Shown: positions 34,756 through 45,745 of the stretch, piece by piece
Layout: every line of letters begins with the position of its first letter
How positions within the stretch are numbered: position 1 is the stretch's first letter
Assembly: GCA_027559495.1 (NCBI GenBank)
Contig: JAMXSV010000018.1
Location: 1,054,001-1,118,000 of the forward strand
From: Aurifilum marmelostoma
Taxonomy: Eukaryota; Ascomycota; Sordariomycetes; Diaporthales; Cryphonectriaceae
Direction: 5' to 3'
Length of the DNA: 64,000 nucleotides
Program-made: the position numbers and the translations under genes
The notes under the pieces: model-generated
Told to the model about the DNA's origin: nothing
Seen by the model: only the letters and a program-made list of their open reading frames with translations
Databases searched by the model: none

Positions 34756-36028
34756 ATGTCGTCAACCCACCCCCCCAGGGACCCACCCCTCCCCATCGCC
34801 ATCATAGGCGCCGGCATAGCAGGCCTGACCCTCGCCCAAGCCTGCCGCCGCCACGACATCCCCTTCCGCCTCTTTGAGCGCCACCCGCGCGGCCACCTCC
34901 GCCAGGGCCACCGGTTTCGCGTCTCCCACGAGGCCTTTGCCGCGCTGCGGGACGACGGGCTTCCCAGGGACGGAGCGCTGCGCGACTTGCTGGTGCGGAC
35001 CGCGCCTGCGGCCGGAGGGGCCAGGCCGCCGCGGTATCCGGATGCTAGGACCTTTGTGATGAATGAGAGGTTGCAGGGGGGTGGTGGGGGCGGGGCTCAT
35101 GTGCATTCTGTGCCTGTTGATCGGGGGTGGGTTCGGGCTGTGCTGGAGGAGGGGCTTGGGGACGGAGTTGAGTATGGACGGGAGTTTTCGCGGTATGAGG
35201 AGGTTGGGGAGGATCGGACGTGTGTCAGGGTGTGGTTTGCAGACGGGTCCTTTCTGGATGCCAGCTTGCTTGTGGGCGCGGACGGGCTGCGCAGTCGGGT
35301 GCGACGGCAGCTGCAGCCCGCGAGGCGGCTCTTGGACCTGAACAGGTGGATTGTCTGGGGGCGCACGCCTATTGTCGCCGATGAGGGTAGTAGAGATGCC
35401 GACATGTCGTCATGGCTTATGGCGGTGGATAAGGAAGGCGGCGCGCAGTGCGTCGTGGAGGCCATCACGTGGGACGACGACGCCAGAAAAGCCGCTTCGG
35501 ATGCGGGCCTGTCGCCGTCATTGCTGGAGGACTATTACTACTGGGCCATTGCCACGTCCCCGAGCGAACAGGGCTCGCCGCGCACGCCAGAGGAGACGAG
35601 GGGGTTCGTGGCGGGGATTACAGAGGGCTGGCACCCGCGGCTGAAGAAGGTCCTAGACGGGGCGGACTACGAGGTGGCGACTTGCGTTCCCGTCGTGTCG
35701 AGCAAGCCGGATATCGAGCTGCCGATCAGCAAGGACGACAGAAACGGGACGAGGGTGTTGGTTACGATTATTGGGGATGCGGCGCATGCTATGAGCCCTA
35801 TGGGGCAGGCTGGGGGGGGACTTGGCGATTCGGGATGCGGTGGATCTTGCTGGGGCTGTTGCGAGGGAGCGGGATGGGGAGGAGGAGGAGGAGGACGAGG
35901 AGGAGGGAGGAGGTGTGCTGGGGTTTGAGAGGGTGATGGCCGCGAGGGCGAGGGAGAATCTTGAGCGGGCGTTTTCGAATGGGCGTAAGTTTTGGGCCAA
36001 GGAGGGGTATCGGGAGGTGCATTTGTAG
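34756..36028 (+). CDS. FAD-dependent monooxygenase, apparently frameshifted
   Basis: The uninterrupted frame from 34756 stops at 35928, but the family sequence changes frame at a G8 run (35812-35819). Before it: IAIIGAGIAGLTLAQACRR (GxGxxG) near 14-32, SLLVGADGLRSRVRRQL, and VTIIGDAAHAMSPMGQAGG, the GD motif of class A flavin monooxygenases. After it the original frame gives Gly/Cys-rich nonsense, whereas the frame from 35822 gives LAIRDAVDLAGAVARE and an acidic/Glu-rich helix ending at 36028, exactly what should follow the GD motif (compare NLAIRDAxxLA). With seven G residues the two halves would join. The gene is therefore either misread or newly broken. Codon choice also changes, from C-rich at the start to G-rich later. 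The substrate is unknown; such enzymes hydroxylate aromatic or polyketide compounds. Confidence 0.8.
35812..35819. other. G8 homopolymer at the apparent frameshift of the monooxygenase
   Basis: Eight G residues between the GD motif and the downstream LAIRDA block. One base fewer restores the family reading frame. See the monooxygenase entry. Confidence 0.75.
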
Positions 36029-38493
36029 GGTGTCTGTTGAGGCTGGTCATGTGTAGAGGCTGGAAGGTATGATCAGGGATGGATTTTGTATTCTAAACGG
36101 GGTCAAGGTAGTTGATGAACGTATCCAGTTGTGATGTATGATGTTTCTGCCCGTATATAATCATCCTTGAAGAACCTGGAGATGAGCATCGTCAACGGAA
36201 GTTATACGTGATCCGGTGTATAAACAACATGATGGCTTTTTCCTTCTTCGAGCACGAATTGGCATTCGCCTATTGAGTGGCTATATCAAGATCATTCTAG
36301 CATTGTCTATTTTAAAGCCAAGGTGATAGACCATCTTGGAACACCTAGGCTACATGCTTTAGTATATATTATGCCAGAGTGCTTAGCGGAGAGGAGGGCG
36401 GTGACTAGAGCTTTTCACTTGCGTTTTCAGACTTCCCAAAGAACATTGCCTCGTGCCTGATCAAGTGTTTATGCTTGGTACAATGTCATGTCATTGTTGA
36501 TTACTCCTGTTCATAGAGCTCATTCCTGGGCTACTTTGTACTCTTTCAAGCATACATGAGCGAGCAGGATACCCATTTACTCTGCTTTCCTTTCACCGTT
36601 TAAACCTTCCTTCTCACACCCATCATCCACCACAAGTCTTCCACGGCCATCATACCGACGGCCTGTAGCCCATACGAGACCTTGCCAATAGAAGTCCGCA
36701 TGCAGACGTAGAGACCAGACAGAGTTCTTCTTCGCAATATCAAGGTCAATCAAGAACCTTCTGGGAAAACCCGCGAGGAGTCTGAACCACCCTGGATCCA
36801 CTTCACTCCTGGCCCTCCGTCATCGTTCATATTGAGACCGCCCCTCTCTGTGGTGCATTACCGCCCTCCTCACAGCTAGCAAGAAACACCCGCGACACCT
36901 TCAGTCACCTGAGGACTTAGCAGGGAGCCCAGGCATGTCTCGCCGTCTGCCGACGGCCTAACATCACCCAATCCATTGCCTGCGATTTACTCGGACATTT
37001 ACCTATCTAGATGGCGTGTCCGAAAGTGGCAAGAGACTGGCCCCGTCTGGCCTCTTTAGGTTGGTTTCCTCCGTCTCGAGGTCTGAGGGTTGGTTTTGAT
37101 CTGCTCCCTGTGCACACGAGCCTCAGAAAGTGGACCTGACCTGTCTGTTAAAGTGGCAAGGGGTTTGCTGATCTGGTGGTGCTGGCAGCTCTAGGAGAAC
37201 CACGAGGTGGTCGTCTCGCGACAGCAGATGCTGTTCCTTATCAGGAGCAGCGACGAGCCGTGGATGGTAACGCAGAGGGTTGCTGGGATCCGGGCAGTGT
37301 GGAGGTCTCAGCTTGTCGAACCAAATCATATCAGTCATGTGGCCTTGCCCTCGGGCGGTTGGAGACACAGGTCTGGCTGGATAGCAGTGGCAGTGTGGTG
37401 AGAAAGAGCGGTCGCATAAATTGATGATAATAATGATATATCTAGGCTAATCAGGCTAACGCCCTGTGGCTTGATGACAGACGGTGTAGGTCGTCCAATC
37501 ATCCTACAGCTAAGTAATTCGGCTCAGACCTTGAGGGGACGGGCTCGCCCATCTCTTGAGGTGGCTGCGAGGGAGGCATCCAGGAGAGAAATATGGGTTA
37601 TGGAAAGCTTGGCTTCCAAGGGACAGACCCCTGGCTGTTTCCAGCGATCGGAAAGCGAATCAGAGCATGAAGGAAACCTCCTTAATACAGTACACTGATA
37701 TCAACTTGTTTTTTCGTTACGAGTTGATGAAATCCTTCCTGAATGTGTGTGACGCTTCTCTCTGGATGATCAAAACCCAACTGGATTCGTTGCCATCGTC
37801 TGGTAGCCAGGACTATATGCGCCTCGTGTTTCTAATAAATGAAAACCGTGCTCACCACTTGGTCCCCACTGTCCTGCCTATCCGTGTCTTACTGCCATGC
37901 CGAGCTCTGATCCGGGTCCACAGCCGGACAGCCGAGGGGAACAGCATGAGTGCTCCATATCGCTCACCGGTGTCTCTCCTCCCCCGTAACCTCTCCTGTT
38001 TGATGAGATCCTCAACGCAAAAATCCGTCTAGACGTCATCTTCTTCTGCCATGAACATGACGTCAAACATTGGCACAGTCCAGTGCATCATCTTCCGCGC
38101 GACAGAGACGACGCGACGCGCATGAGAATGGCCATCAACGAAGAGCCCTGCAACAGGATGCGCCTGCGCTGCGCAACGCTCTCGTCAGCAATACATCTCA
38201 AATTTTTCCCCTCCCGAGGTTCCCCGGGTGGGCGAGCCCAGTCAGTCGGTGAATCACGCGCTGGAAACTTCCGAAAGCAAAAAAAAAAAGGGCCCAGGTT
38301 TTTTCCAGCTCCTCGACGAGCTGAACCTCCTTCACCCGGTGAGGGAGCCTGAACATTTAGTCATGGGCTGAACGGCACGCGCATCCGGGGCACTCGACGG
38401 TGGGTACAGGCTGTGGACACAATTGTGGGCGCGCACGAAAATGTGGACGCGCAAGGAACAAGTGGGAACTTGAATTTTTTGCCTTTTTCTTTC

Positions 38494-38511
38494 TTTTTTT
38501 TTTTTTTTTTT
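38494..38511. repeat. T18 homopolymer
   Basis: Eighteen consecutive T residues in the gene-poor region. Confidence 0.9.
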
Positions 38512-39226
38512 CCGGCTTTTTGCCAAGGGGCCTTTTTACATCATCTGCTATAGGAGAACTGCGAAACATTTCGGAATATTGGTCGTTTAGCTAGATGGAG
38601 ATCAGACGTACTCACAAAAGACGACTCACATCAGAAAACAACCTTGTTGGATCGGGAAACCCATCGTCGCAGGGTAAGAAAGCTTGGTCTGAGATCTCTC
38701 TTTTTGTTTTTCTTTCAAGGGGGGAGAAGAGGAAGAAAGCCCTGCCAGCATCCAGATGGACCCCTACTCGTACGTGCATCCCATGCTATGGTAGTAGTAC
38801 TACGCACGCACGCCCTCCGAAAGCTGCATCCTCCCCCTGCAGGGGGCCTGCAGCAGTAGCATCTGTCGATTCCCTGGTAGCGAGCTGCGTGCAGCCGAGG
38901 AGACGTGCGAATGAAAGATAAGAGAACCCCCCGGGGTCCGAGATCTGGCCATCGGTTCTGCGTAGGCGCAGACATGTTTTGCAGCATGTAGAACAAAGTT
39001 TTTTTTATTTTTTTTATTTTCCATTTAGGTGATACCCCCCTCTCCCCATCTCTTTTTCCCTGGCCGCTTATCAACGGTCGGCTCCGCAGCTCACTAGAGA
39101 CCAGACAGGAATGCAAGGCGAAAACAAGAAGGAAAACAAGACGCGTGGCTTACCGCTACTACGGTAATACTATATATCAAGGTCTTGGCTATATAGCAAG
39201 TACCATAGTACGTACTTGGTAGTAAA

Positions 39227-39271
39227 CCCCCCCCCCCCCCCCCCACACGAACACCCGACCGGGGGGGGGGG
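39227..39271. repeat. C18 and G11 tracts facing each other
   Basis: C18 at 39227-39244 and G11 at 39261-39271, separated by 16 bases. They could pair as a hairpin or form alternative structures, and are prone to assembly error. Confidence 0.85.
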
Positions 39272-39860
39272 AGGGGGCAATAGAGAAAAGATCGACAGGG
39301 CCCAGCCCAGAGATCGACTCCAGTCTACTGCAGTGCTACCATAGCATTATCGTAAACGATGGGGGAAGGTGACAAAAAAACAAAAAAAAGAGGGTTGGGT
39401 GTGTGTTTGTGTGGATAATATGTGAGACATTGTCGCGAGACAAGATTTCACCTGAGCAATGGCACTCGGCCGAACAGCGGCCCAGGCCTGGGGATGCGGA
39501 GATGGAGAACAGAGAAACACACACGTTCGACTTAGCCCGCCTCGTGACTTGCTGTTGGTGGTTGGCTAATGGCCAACTAACCCAGCCCACTTCCGGGGAG
39601 TTGGCGGTTCCTCTTCCCGCTGCAGCAGCTTCTGGGATGTTTTTCTCTCTCTTCCGTCCGCAATCGTACTAGGGGAGAGGCGTGGTAGGAGCAAAGGAGT
39701 GTGAGGAGGACGGGCACCCATGCGTGCCACGGCCTTGCTCGGCGTCTACAAGAGCTGTAAATGAGACGTTGCCGCTACGCCCGGGATCCACCGTCCCAAC
39801 ATGGTGGTGTAATCCTTAATTCGCTGTGTCCAAGGTCGTGCGGCTGGGCCGCCGAGATTT

Positions 39861-39880
39861 GTGTGTGTGTGTGTGTGTGT
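39861..39880. repeat. (GT)10 microsatellite
   Basis: Ten GT units, followed shortly by CACT/CACA-rich DNA upstream of the methyltransferase. Confidence 0.95.
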
Positions 39881-40269
39881 GAGCCATATACTCATTCATA
39901 CACTCACTCACTCTCATACACACATACGCAACCCACCACACCCACACCCAGACCCACGAGCATACATGACTCTTCACACCATTCCCTCTACACCACCACG
40001 TCCTTATTCTCCTGCAGACTTGTTGCCCGTCTGGTAAAGAAAGAAAAAAGCGGCCTTCTTTATGACATGAAATCCCACAGTAACATCCATCCAGTGCGCA
40101 TTGATATCACCTGAAGGGCGGTGGGGGGCCTAAATCAAAAACATACACGCATGCTCGCCAGTTCAACATACACATATTCCCTTGCATCCGTATCGTCAGG
40201 TTGCATTTATGTGGCCCCTGGTTCCCTGTTGAGACCTTCTCTCCCCCTCCCCACTCTTCCCTCCCCACG

Positions 40270-41466
40270 ATGTCGTCGTCGACAAACACCTCCAGCAACC
40301 GGAGCACCCGGAGCAGCGGCAGCCTTCGGACACGCGGTGATAGTACCACACCCACCACCAAAAAGGCCGATAGGACGTATTTAGATACCACAGGCGCCGC
40401 CGTGGCATATCCTCTCCCCATCGACCTGACCGAGACGCACCGAGAGATCCTCTTGTCTCAGCTCAGCACCACCATCTTCGGCTCCCTCATCCTGACAGAG
40501 GATCTCCTCCTCCGCGATGACAAGCCTCCGCCCCGCCGCGTGCTCGAGGTATGCTGCGATACGGGCTGGTGGAGCGCTGCCCTATATCAGCACCTCCAGG
40601 AGAGAGGGGGTTTAGAGAAGGACCAGCTGACGGAATTCGTGGGCATGGACATCAAGCCGCCGCCGCCTGATGCCGAGGCCTGCTATGAAGGGATGGGTAT
40701 GTCGTGGGAGTATGTCCGGCACGACGTCAACGATACGCCCTGGCCCCTGCCCGAGAACTCGTTTGATCTGGTCATGATTCGCAATGTCACGCTCGCTCTG
40801 GACGCGAGTAAGTACTCGCAGCTCGTGCAGGAATACGTGCGCGTGCTGCGGCCTGGCGGCATGCTCGAGCTGTGGGAGCATGATTACACGATCCGGTCGC
40901 TGCGGCCCAGCATCCAACAGCACCACCAGCAGCAGAAACAGAACCATGTGAATGGTCATGGGGCCAAGCTGGACGAGCTGGGACTGTACCCCGTGGCCGA
41001 AGGCAGCCACTTCGGTCCGGCCAGCAACACCTGTGTGGCCGAGTACAACGCCTGGATTAAGGCTGCCCTGGCCGACCTCAAGCTCCCGACCATGCCGTGC
41101 TCCTACATCGAGACCATGTTCAACGGCCATCTGGTTGAAGGGTCTGAGGCCCTAGATATGGTGCGCGCCGAGCGGGTGGCCGTGCCGTTTGGTGGCACCG
41201 AGGGCGGTGTCAGCTGGGAGCAGCATCAGGAGTTGGGAGGCCCGCGCATCCTGACTGCCGAGCAGGAGGTTGTCAGGCGGACGGCGCTGGAAGGATTTGT
41301 CTCTCTGGTGGAGGCATTGGGGCCGCTGCTTCGGACTGGCGGTGTGCTGACACCGGCTTCGTGGGAGGCCTGGATGGCACGGGCACGGAGGGACTGGCTG
41401 CAGGACGGCGGGTTCGCGCTGGGGGAGTGTCTTGAGTTTGGGGTCTGGAGTCTGAAAAAGAAGTAG
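40270..41466 (+). CDS. SAM-dependent methyltransferase (class I fold)
   Basis: Single exon of 398 residues. The first 35 residues are Ser/Thr-rich and disordered. The Rossmann-like methyltransferase core follows: RRVLEVCCDTGWWSAAL near 90-106 (position of motif I, normally E/DxGxGxG), FVGMDIKPP (end of strand 2), YVRHDVNDTPWPLPENSFDLVMIRNV (motif II-III region with the PFPDxSFD-type block) and YVRVLRPGGMLELWEHD (post-III block). The Gly-rich loop is degenerate: CCDTGWW instead of GCGTGxW. A Gln/His-rich insert (QQHHQQQKQNHVNGHG) separates the core from the substrate-side C-terminal half. The start ATG at 40270 follows a CT-rich leader; an in-frame ATG at 40201 gives a longer, CT-biased N-terminus and is less likely. 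The substrate is unknown. Confidence 0.85.
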   Translation: MSSSTNTSSNRSTRSSGSLRTRGDSTTPTTKKADRTYLDTTGAAVAYPLPIDLTETHREILLSQLSTTIFGSLILTEDLLLRDDKPPPRRVLEVCCDTGWWSAALYQHLQERGGLEKDQLTEFVGMDIKPPPPDAEACYEGMGMSWEYVRHDVNDTPWPLPENSFDLVMIRNVTLALDASKYSQLVQEYVRVLRPGGMLELWEHDYTIRSLRPSIQQHHQQQKQNHVNGHGAKLDELGLYPVAEGSHFGPASNTCVAEYNAWIKAALADLKLPTMPCSYIETMFNGHLVEGSEALDMVRAERVAVPFGGTEGGVSWEQHQELGGPRILTAEQEVVRRTALEGFVSLVEALGPLLRTGGVLTPASWEAWMARARRDWLQDGGFALGECLEFGVWSLKKK

Positions 41467-41896
41467 GGCGGTGGTTGATGATGGAGGAGACGGGGACTGC
41501 TACATGCAGATGGCTCCCCCTCGCCGTGCCGACACGATGACCATTTTAACTACCTCGTCCTTGGAGGGCTGTCTATGTTTCTCATGATCCGAGCCGAGGA
41601 TCTTCCGAGGATGTTCTGAAGGATCCAGGATGGGTGAGGGAAGAAGGAGGAGGGCCATAATCACACCAGGAGGATAAGGCTATGCAAAGAGGCTTGCAGT
41701 GAGGGGCTGAGCTACTGAACAACAAAAAGAAGGAAGGAAGGAAGGACCGAAGCAAAGCTAGCCACAACTAGACTGGCTGAAGCCATCCAGGCAATGCTGG
41801 GCAGGTGCGTCCCACCGAGGCCGGGGCTAATGCGTTACTTACTCATTTTCTCAATGCGGAAAGCGGTCAAGATTAGGCCTTTCGATATAGTTGAAG

Positions 41897-41920
41897 GAGC
41901 AGGAGCACGAGCAGGAGCAC
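41897..41920. repeat. Two tandem copies of a 12-base unit
   Basis: GAGCAGGAGCAC twice in direct succession, in non-coding DNA. Confidence 0.85.
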
Positions 41921-43788
41921 GAGACTTCCTGGGTACTCTAATTCATATTCTAACGTCTATCGATGTATGACTTCATGACTTATTGTAGTAGATGGATGGT
42001 GCACTGATGGTGACAATAGAGGATAGATCGAACAGCTTCCCTCCCTGGAGCGCAGGTGCCCTGAAGAAGGGCTACAGAGGAAGAGGAGAATGCTGATGAA
42101 GACGAATGCACCTTCAGCCACGTGAAGCCACTCTGATACAATCAGACAGCGGCGAATGCTACTTCGCCCGTCGACACGGGATGCTACCACCCATTACTTA
42201 CAACGCTACGCTAGAGAAATGACAACCAGATGAACAGGGTATGAGACTAAGAGAGCCGTCTAGCCGTCGTGGGCACTGAAAGTAGTGTCGCATTCTGTCG
42301 TTCACATGCTGTCCTCCGGGTTCTCCGATGCCCGCCAGTGTCAGCCACACCCACCCACGCACGCGCACCAGGTACGGGGTAAAGTACTGTACCTAGTACC
42401 ATATATGGTGGCACCTAGGTAATCTGAGCACCACTTATTGTACTGTGTAGTACTATGGTGCACAAGGCTGGACAAACACGACCCGCTTCAAAGCTTTCCC
42501 GGACCCCACCCTCGGCCCAGCACGAGGAGGGAGTCATATCGAGCGAGGGGCATGGAGGGGCATCGCGGGGGGTCAAAGTTATCGCGGGCTTTCCATCAAT
42601 TTTCAGGCACAAGTCGAGTTATTCCTCCTCCGAAAGAAGGAGAACATGTTGATGATTTTTTCCTACCCGAGAGAACTCCCAGATATCGTTCGTTTGACGC
42701 GAAGTCGCGAGCTAGAATCGTACGACTGATTCTAAGATACCATAGTAGTACCATGGCATTTCACATGGGCACCCTTTCCACCCCCGTTTGACCGGAAAAG
42801 CCGGACGGCAGCAGAGAGCACATGCATGCAGCCCACCTAACCATGTGCTACGGTGCTCTGCATCTATACCATGAGCCTTTCCCCAGACAACTATGAAGTG
42901 TTTTTTTATTTTGGAAAGATACTACTGTATATTCTGATTAAGGATTTTTTGAAGTATTGCTTGGTGTCTTTGTCCAACAGACTGCAAACGACAGGACTCT
43001 GAAGAACGCTTAAGCGTCGCCTTAGGCCTTGGATAAGGCTTTACCCGGGCCTGTTCCGGGTTGGAAAATACAGACGGACCGCCTGTATGTGCAGAGCACT
43101 AGAGCGCTGTGCTAAGGCACTAAAAGGAACCATTACTATGGGCCAGTGCTTATTCCACTGCCCCGGATTCGACGCTTTTCGAGTTTCTGGGGAAAACAAA
43201 AGGCGAGGCGAGGGCGAGGGGAAAAAGAAACCAGGGACGAGCCAGTCAGGCTTTGGCCATTTCACAAGCATCAGCCCATTTCCGAGTCCATGTTCCCCAC
43301 AGTCTGGCTGCACACCTCGGGTCCTGGGGGTCAATTGGTTTATGGCCTAAAGGGAGCGCGGTCTTTTTTCTTGGTTCATTCTCCCCCAGCAAAAGAGTAG
43401 CTAATGGATTTAGTGCGCGTTATGGGGGGGGGATAGATTGTTCCTCCGCCTGATGCTTTAGAGGCTGCTTGATCCCTGTTCGATCTGCCGACTGTGTTTC
43501 CGTGTCAATGACACAGTTAATCCGCAGCCGCGATGACGGGATGTCGGGGGGAAGATGGAAAAGGGTGTGTCTAAGGAGGACGAGGGAAAGGCGGGGGATA
43601 AATTTAAATACATTATCATGTCTTGGTCTGCGATCTTGTTCTGGAATCAATCGCAATACTCACTAACTCACTCCTCTCTCCGTCTCCTTGTTACTTGAAA
43701 GTTCCATACCCAACCAGATTTTACTTCGTCCCGAGACCATATAACAGGCACCCAACCAGCAAAGAGAAAGCGTAACGAAAAGACACGC

Positions 43789-43807
43789 ACACACACACAC
43801 ACACACA
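43789..43807. repeat. AC dinucleotide repeat
   Basis: About nine AC units ending 26 bases before the dioxygenase ATG, thus probably in its 5' leader. Confidence 0.9.
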
Positions 43808-43833
43808 AGAGTTAGTCAACGATAACCACAGCC

Positions 43834-45016
43834 ATGTCGGCCACAACCACAACCACCGCCGCCGCCGCCAACAACGGTGTGAACGGCCACACAAACGGCA
43901 CAAATGGCGCCCACAGCGAGCAGAAGCCCAGCAGATTCGACCCCAACTTCACACAACATGTCATTGACCTGATGAGCCCCGAGACCTTGCCCCGGCACAG
44001 GCAGATCCTCGGCTCCCTCATCCGCCACATGCACGATTTCTGCAGGGAGGTTGAGCTCACCCAGGAGGAGTGGATCATGGGCGTCAACTACGTCAACGCC
44101 ATTGGAGGTGCCTACAAGAAGAACCGGAACGAGGCCTGGCGTGTGTGCGACATCCTGGGCATCGAATCGTGAGTACCAGAAACATAGCTTACCTTCTTGA
44201 TACGTTCTTGCCCAGGCTTCAAGTTCACTGACCGCCGGGAAAAAAAAAAAAAGACTGGTCGATGAGATCAACCACAAGATCGTCACGGACAAGGGCCTCG
44301 AGCCCACCTCCTCCACCATCCTCGGCCCCTTTTGGTCACCCGAGACCCCCTTCCGCGAGAAGGAGGACAGCGTCATCCTCAACATGCCCGCCGACGGCCA
44401 GGCCACCTACTTCCACGGCGTCGTCCGCGATGTGGACACGGGCAAGGGCATTCCCGATGCCGTCTTCGACATGTGGCAAGCCAGCACCAACGGCAAGTAC
44501 GACGTCTTTGACCCCGAGAACCAGACCCGCCACAACCTGCGCGGCAAGTTCCGCACCGACTCCGAGGGCCGCTTTGCTTTCTACTGCCTGAAGCCTACCG
44601 AGTATGCTATCGACACTTCGGGGCCTTCGGCTGATCTGCTGCGGCTGATGGGTCGCCACCCGAACCGTCCTGCGCATATCCACATCATGGTGAGTTTGGT
44701 CTGCCACAGCTCTTACGATATTGTTCCTAAATACATTTTTGTTGATTTGCATCGCTGACAATCTTTTTTTTTGTCGCAGGTCACACACCCAGAATACGTC
44801 GGCGTCACGGCCCAGCTCTACCCAAGAGACGACCCCTGGCTCGAGACCGACGTCGCGTGCGCCGTCAAGGACGACCTGCTGCTCGACTTCATCCCCGTCA
44901 AGGACAACCCAAAGTGCACCCTCGACTGCGAGTACAACGTGCGCCTGGTGTCCAAGAAGTACAAGCCTGATGCCGAGATGTTCAAGACAAATGCCAATAT
45001 TGTGGGCGGAAAGTAG
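43834..45016 (+). CDS. Intradiol ring-cleavage dioxygenase (catechol/hydroxyquinol 1,2-type)
   Basis: Three exons: 43834-44168, 44254-44689 and 44780-45016 (335 residues). The N-terminal helical dimerisation-type domain (RHRQILGSLIRHMHDFCREVELTQ region, about 50-110) is followed by the catalytic beta-domain. The four Fe(III) ligands of the family are present: Tyr194 (NGKYDVFDPE), Tyr229 (KPTEYAI), His253 and His255 (NRPAHIHIM); their spacing matches Acinetobacter catechol 1,2-dioxygenase. GPFWSPETP and FRTDSEGRFAFYCLKP are also typical. The enzyme cleaves catechol-type rings between the two hydroxyls, feeding the beta-ketoadipate or hydroxyquinol route; which substrate is used is not resolvable. 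No signal peptide, so probably cytosolic. Neighbouring genes are not aromatic-pathway genes. Confidence 0.93.
44240..44252. repeat. A13 tract at the 3' end of dioxygenase intron 1
   Basis: Thirteen A residues immediately before the AG acceptor at 44252-44253 replace the usual pyrimidine tract. Splicing here is nevertheless required to keep frame into LVDEINHK. Confidence 0.85.
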
Positions 45017-45745
45017 GAAAGAAGGGAAGGAAGAGAGGAGAAAAAAAAGAGAGAAAAAACAAAGAATCAAATTACGGAATGGAAGTCAAGGGTTGCTAGG
45101 GACTCTTCGGTGGCATGGGCGTAATTATGACTAGTGCATATTTGATAAGCGAATGATTACTTGGAAGGCCATTTGCGCCCTTCTGATTAATATGAGTCTC
45201 TTGACGCTGTGTGATGCACGCGCTACCAAGGTATTCCGATGATGGTATTGATGACTCTGACCTTTTCTCGCCGCTAGAATGCTAACAAAGAGAATCAAGC
45301 ATTGAAACACATCAAGCTGTAGTTCGGATATTCTGGCGCAAGGTCGGCAGGGCACCTAGCAAGTTTGGCTGACCTCAAGTCTTCGCCATCAGATTATGCC
45401 ATAGCATGTGAACACATCTCAGAATATCCTCTTGTGGTACACAAAATCTACTCTCACCATGTCCAACAGGCCGTCATTGAGGACGGTCATAGATTGCGCC
45501 ACAAATACTGCAGAAATCTATCCCAGCTGAGGTTCTACAACGCCAAAGGCTTCCTCTTGTCGAGACTCGATACCTTCTTGAAAGGACACTGCACGCTGCC
45601 TCCCAGGTGCCACAGACTCCATATCCAATGCCACACACAACATGCGCCGCCCCTTCTAGCCAGAAGATTATGCACCTTCCCCCTTTCCCCCTGAGCCCCA
45701 ATCTTTTGTGTTTTCCTTTTTTTACTTTCTGTCCTCTTTTCCAGC
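45017..45745. other. Convergent 3' intergenic region
   Basis: About 0.7 kb between the dioxygenase and coactosin stops. No gene was seen; a 109-codon frame at 45365 has no family character. Confidence 0.45.

Larger units (their letters stand above)
36029..40269. other. 4.2-kb gene-poor region
   Basis: This is the longest stretch without a supported gene. Frames reach about 158 codons but none looks like a protein family, and many overlap low-complexity DNA. It contains T18 (38494-38511), C18 (39227-39244), G11 (39261-39271), GT repeats (39861-39880) and short GTAC/TACCATGGTA-like palindromes near 38790-38812 and 39200-39222. The last kilobase is CA/CT-rich, as expected for the methyltransferase promoter and leader. 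Confidence 0.45.
41467..43833. other. 2.4-kb intergenic region, no gene seen
   Basis: This separates the methyltransferase stop from the dioxygenase start. It contains a 12-base tandem repeat (41897-41920), clusters of GTAC/TACCATGGTA-like palindromes (42370-42466 and 42738-42754), a small inverted repeat GCCTTA...TAAGGC near 43019, an AT-rich box GATAAATTTAAATA near 43597 and AC repeats (43789-43807). Frames up to 117 codons lack family character. Confidence 0.45.

Noticed and set aside
37556..38032. 158-codon plus-strand frame in the gene-poor region
   Set aside because: No recognisable pattern; overlaps other short frames of equal quality. A small orphan gene cannot be fully excluded.
43005..43060. 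Small inverted repeats (CGCTTAAGCG, GCCTTA...TAAGGC, CCCGG...CCGGG)
   Set aside because: Short stems without a gene directly upstream; within chance for a 64-kb window.
44336..45070. 244-codon minus-strand frame
   Set aside because: Antisense to dioxygenase exons 2 and 3 and runs through its intron; no family character.
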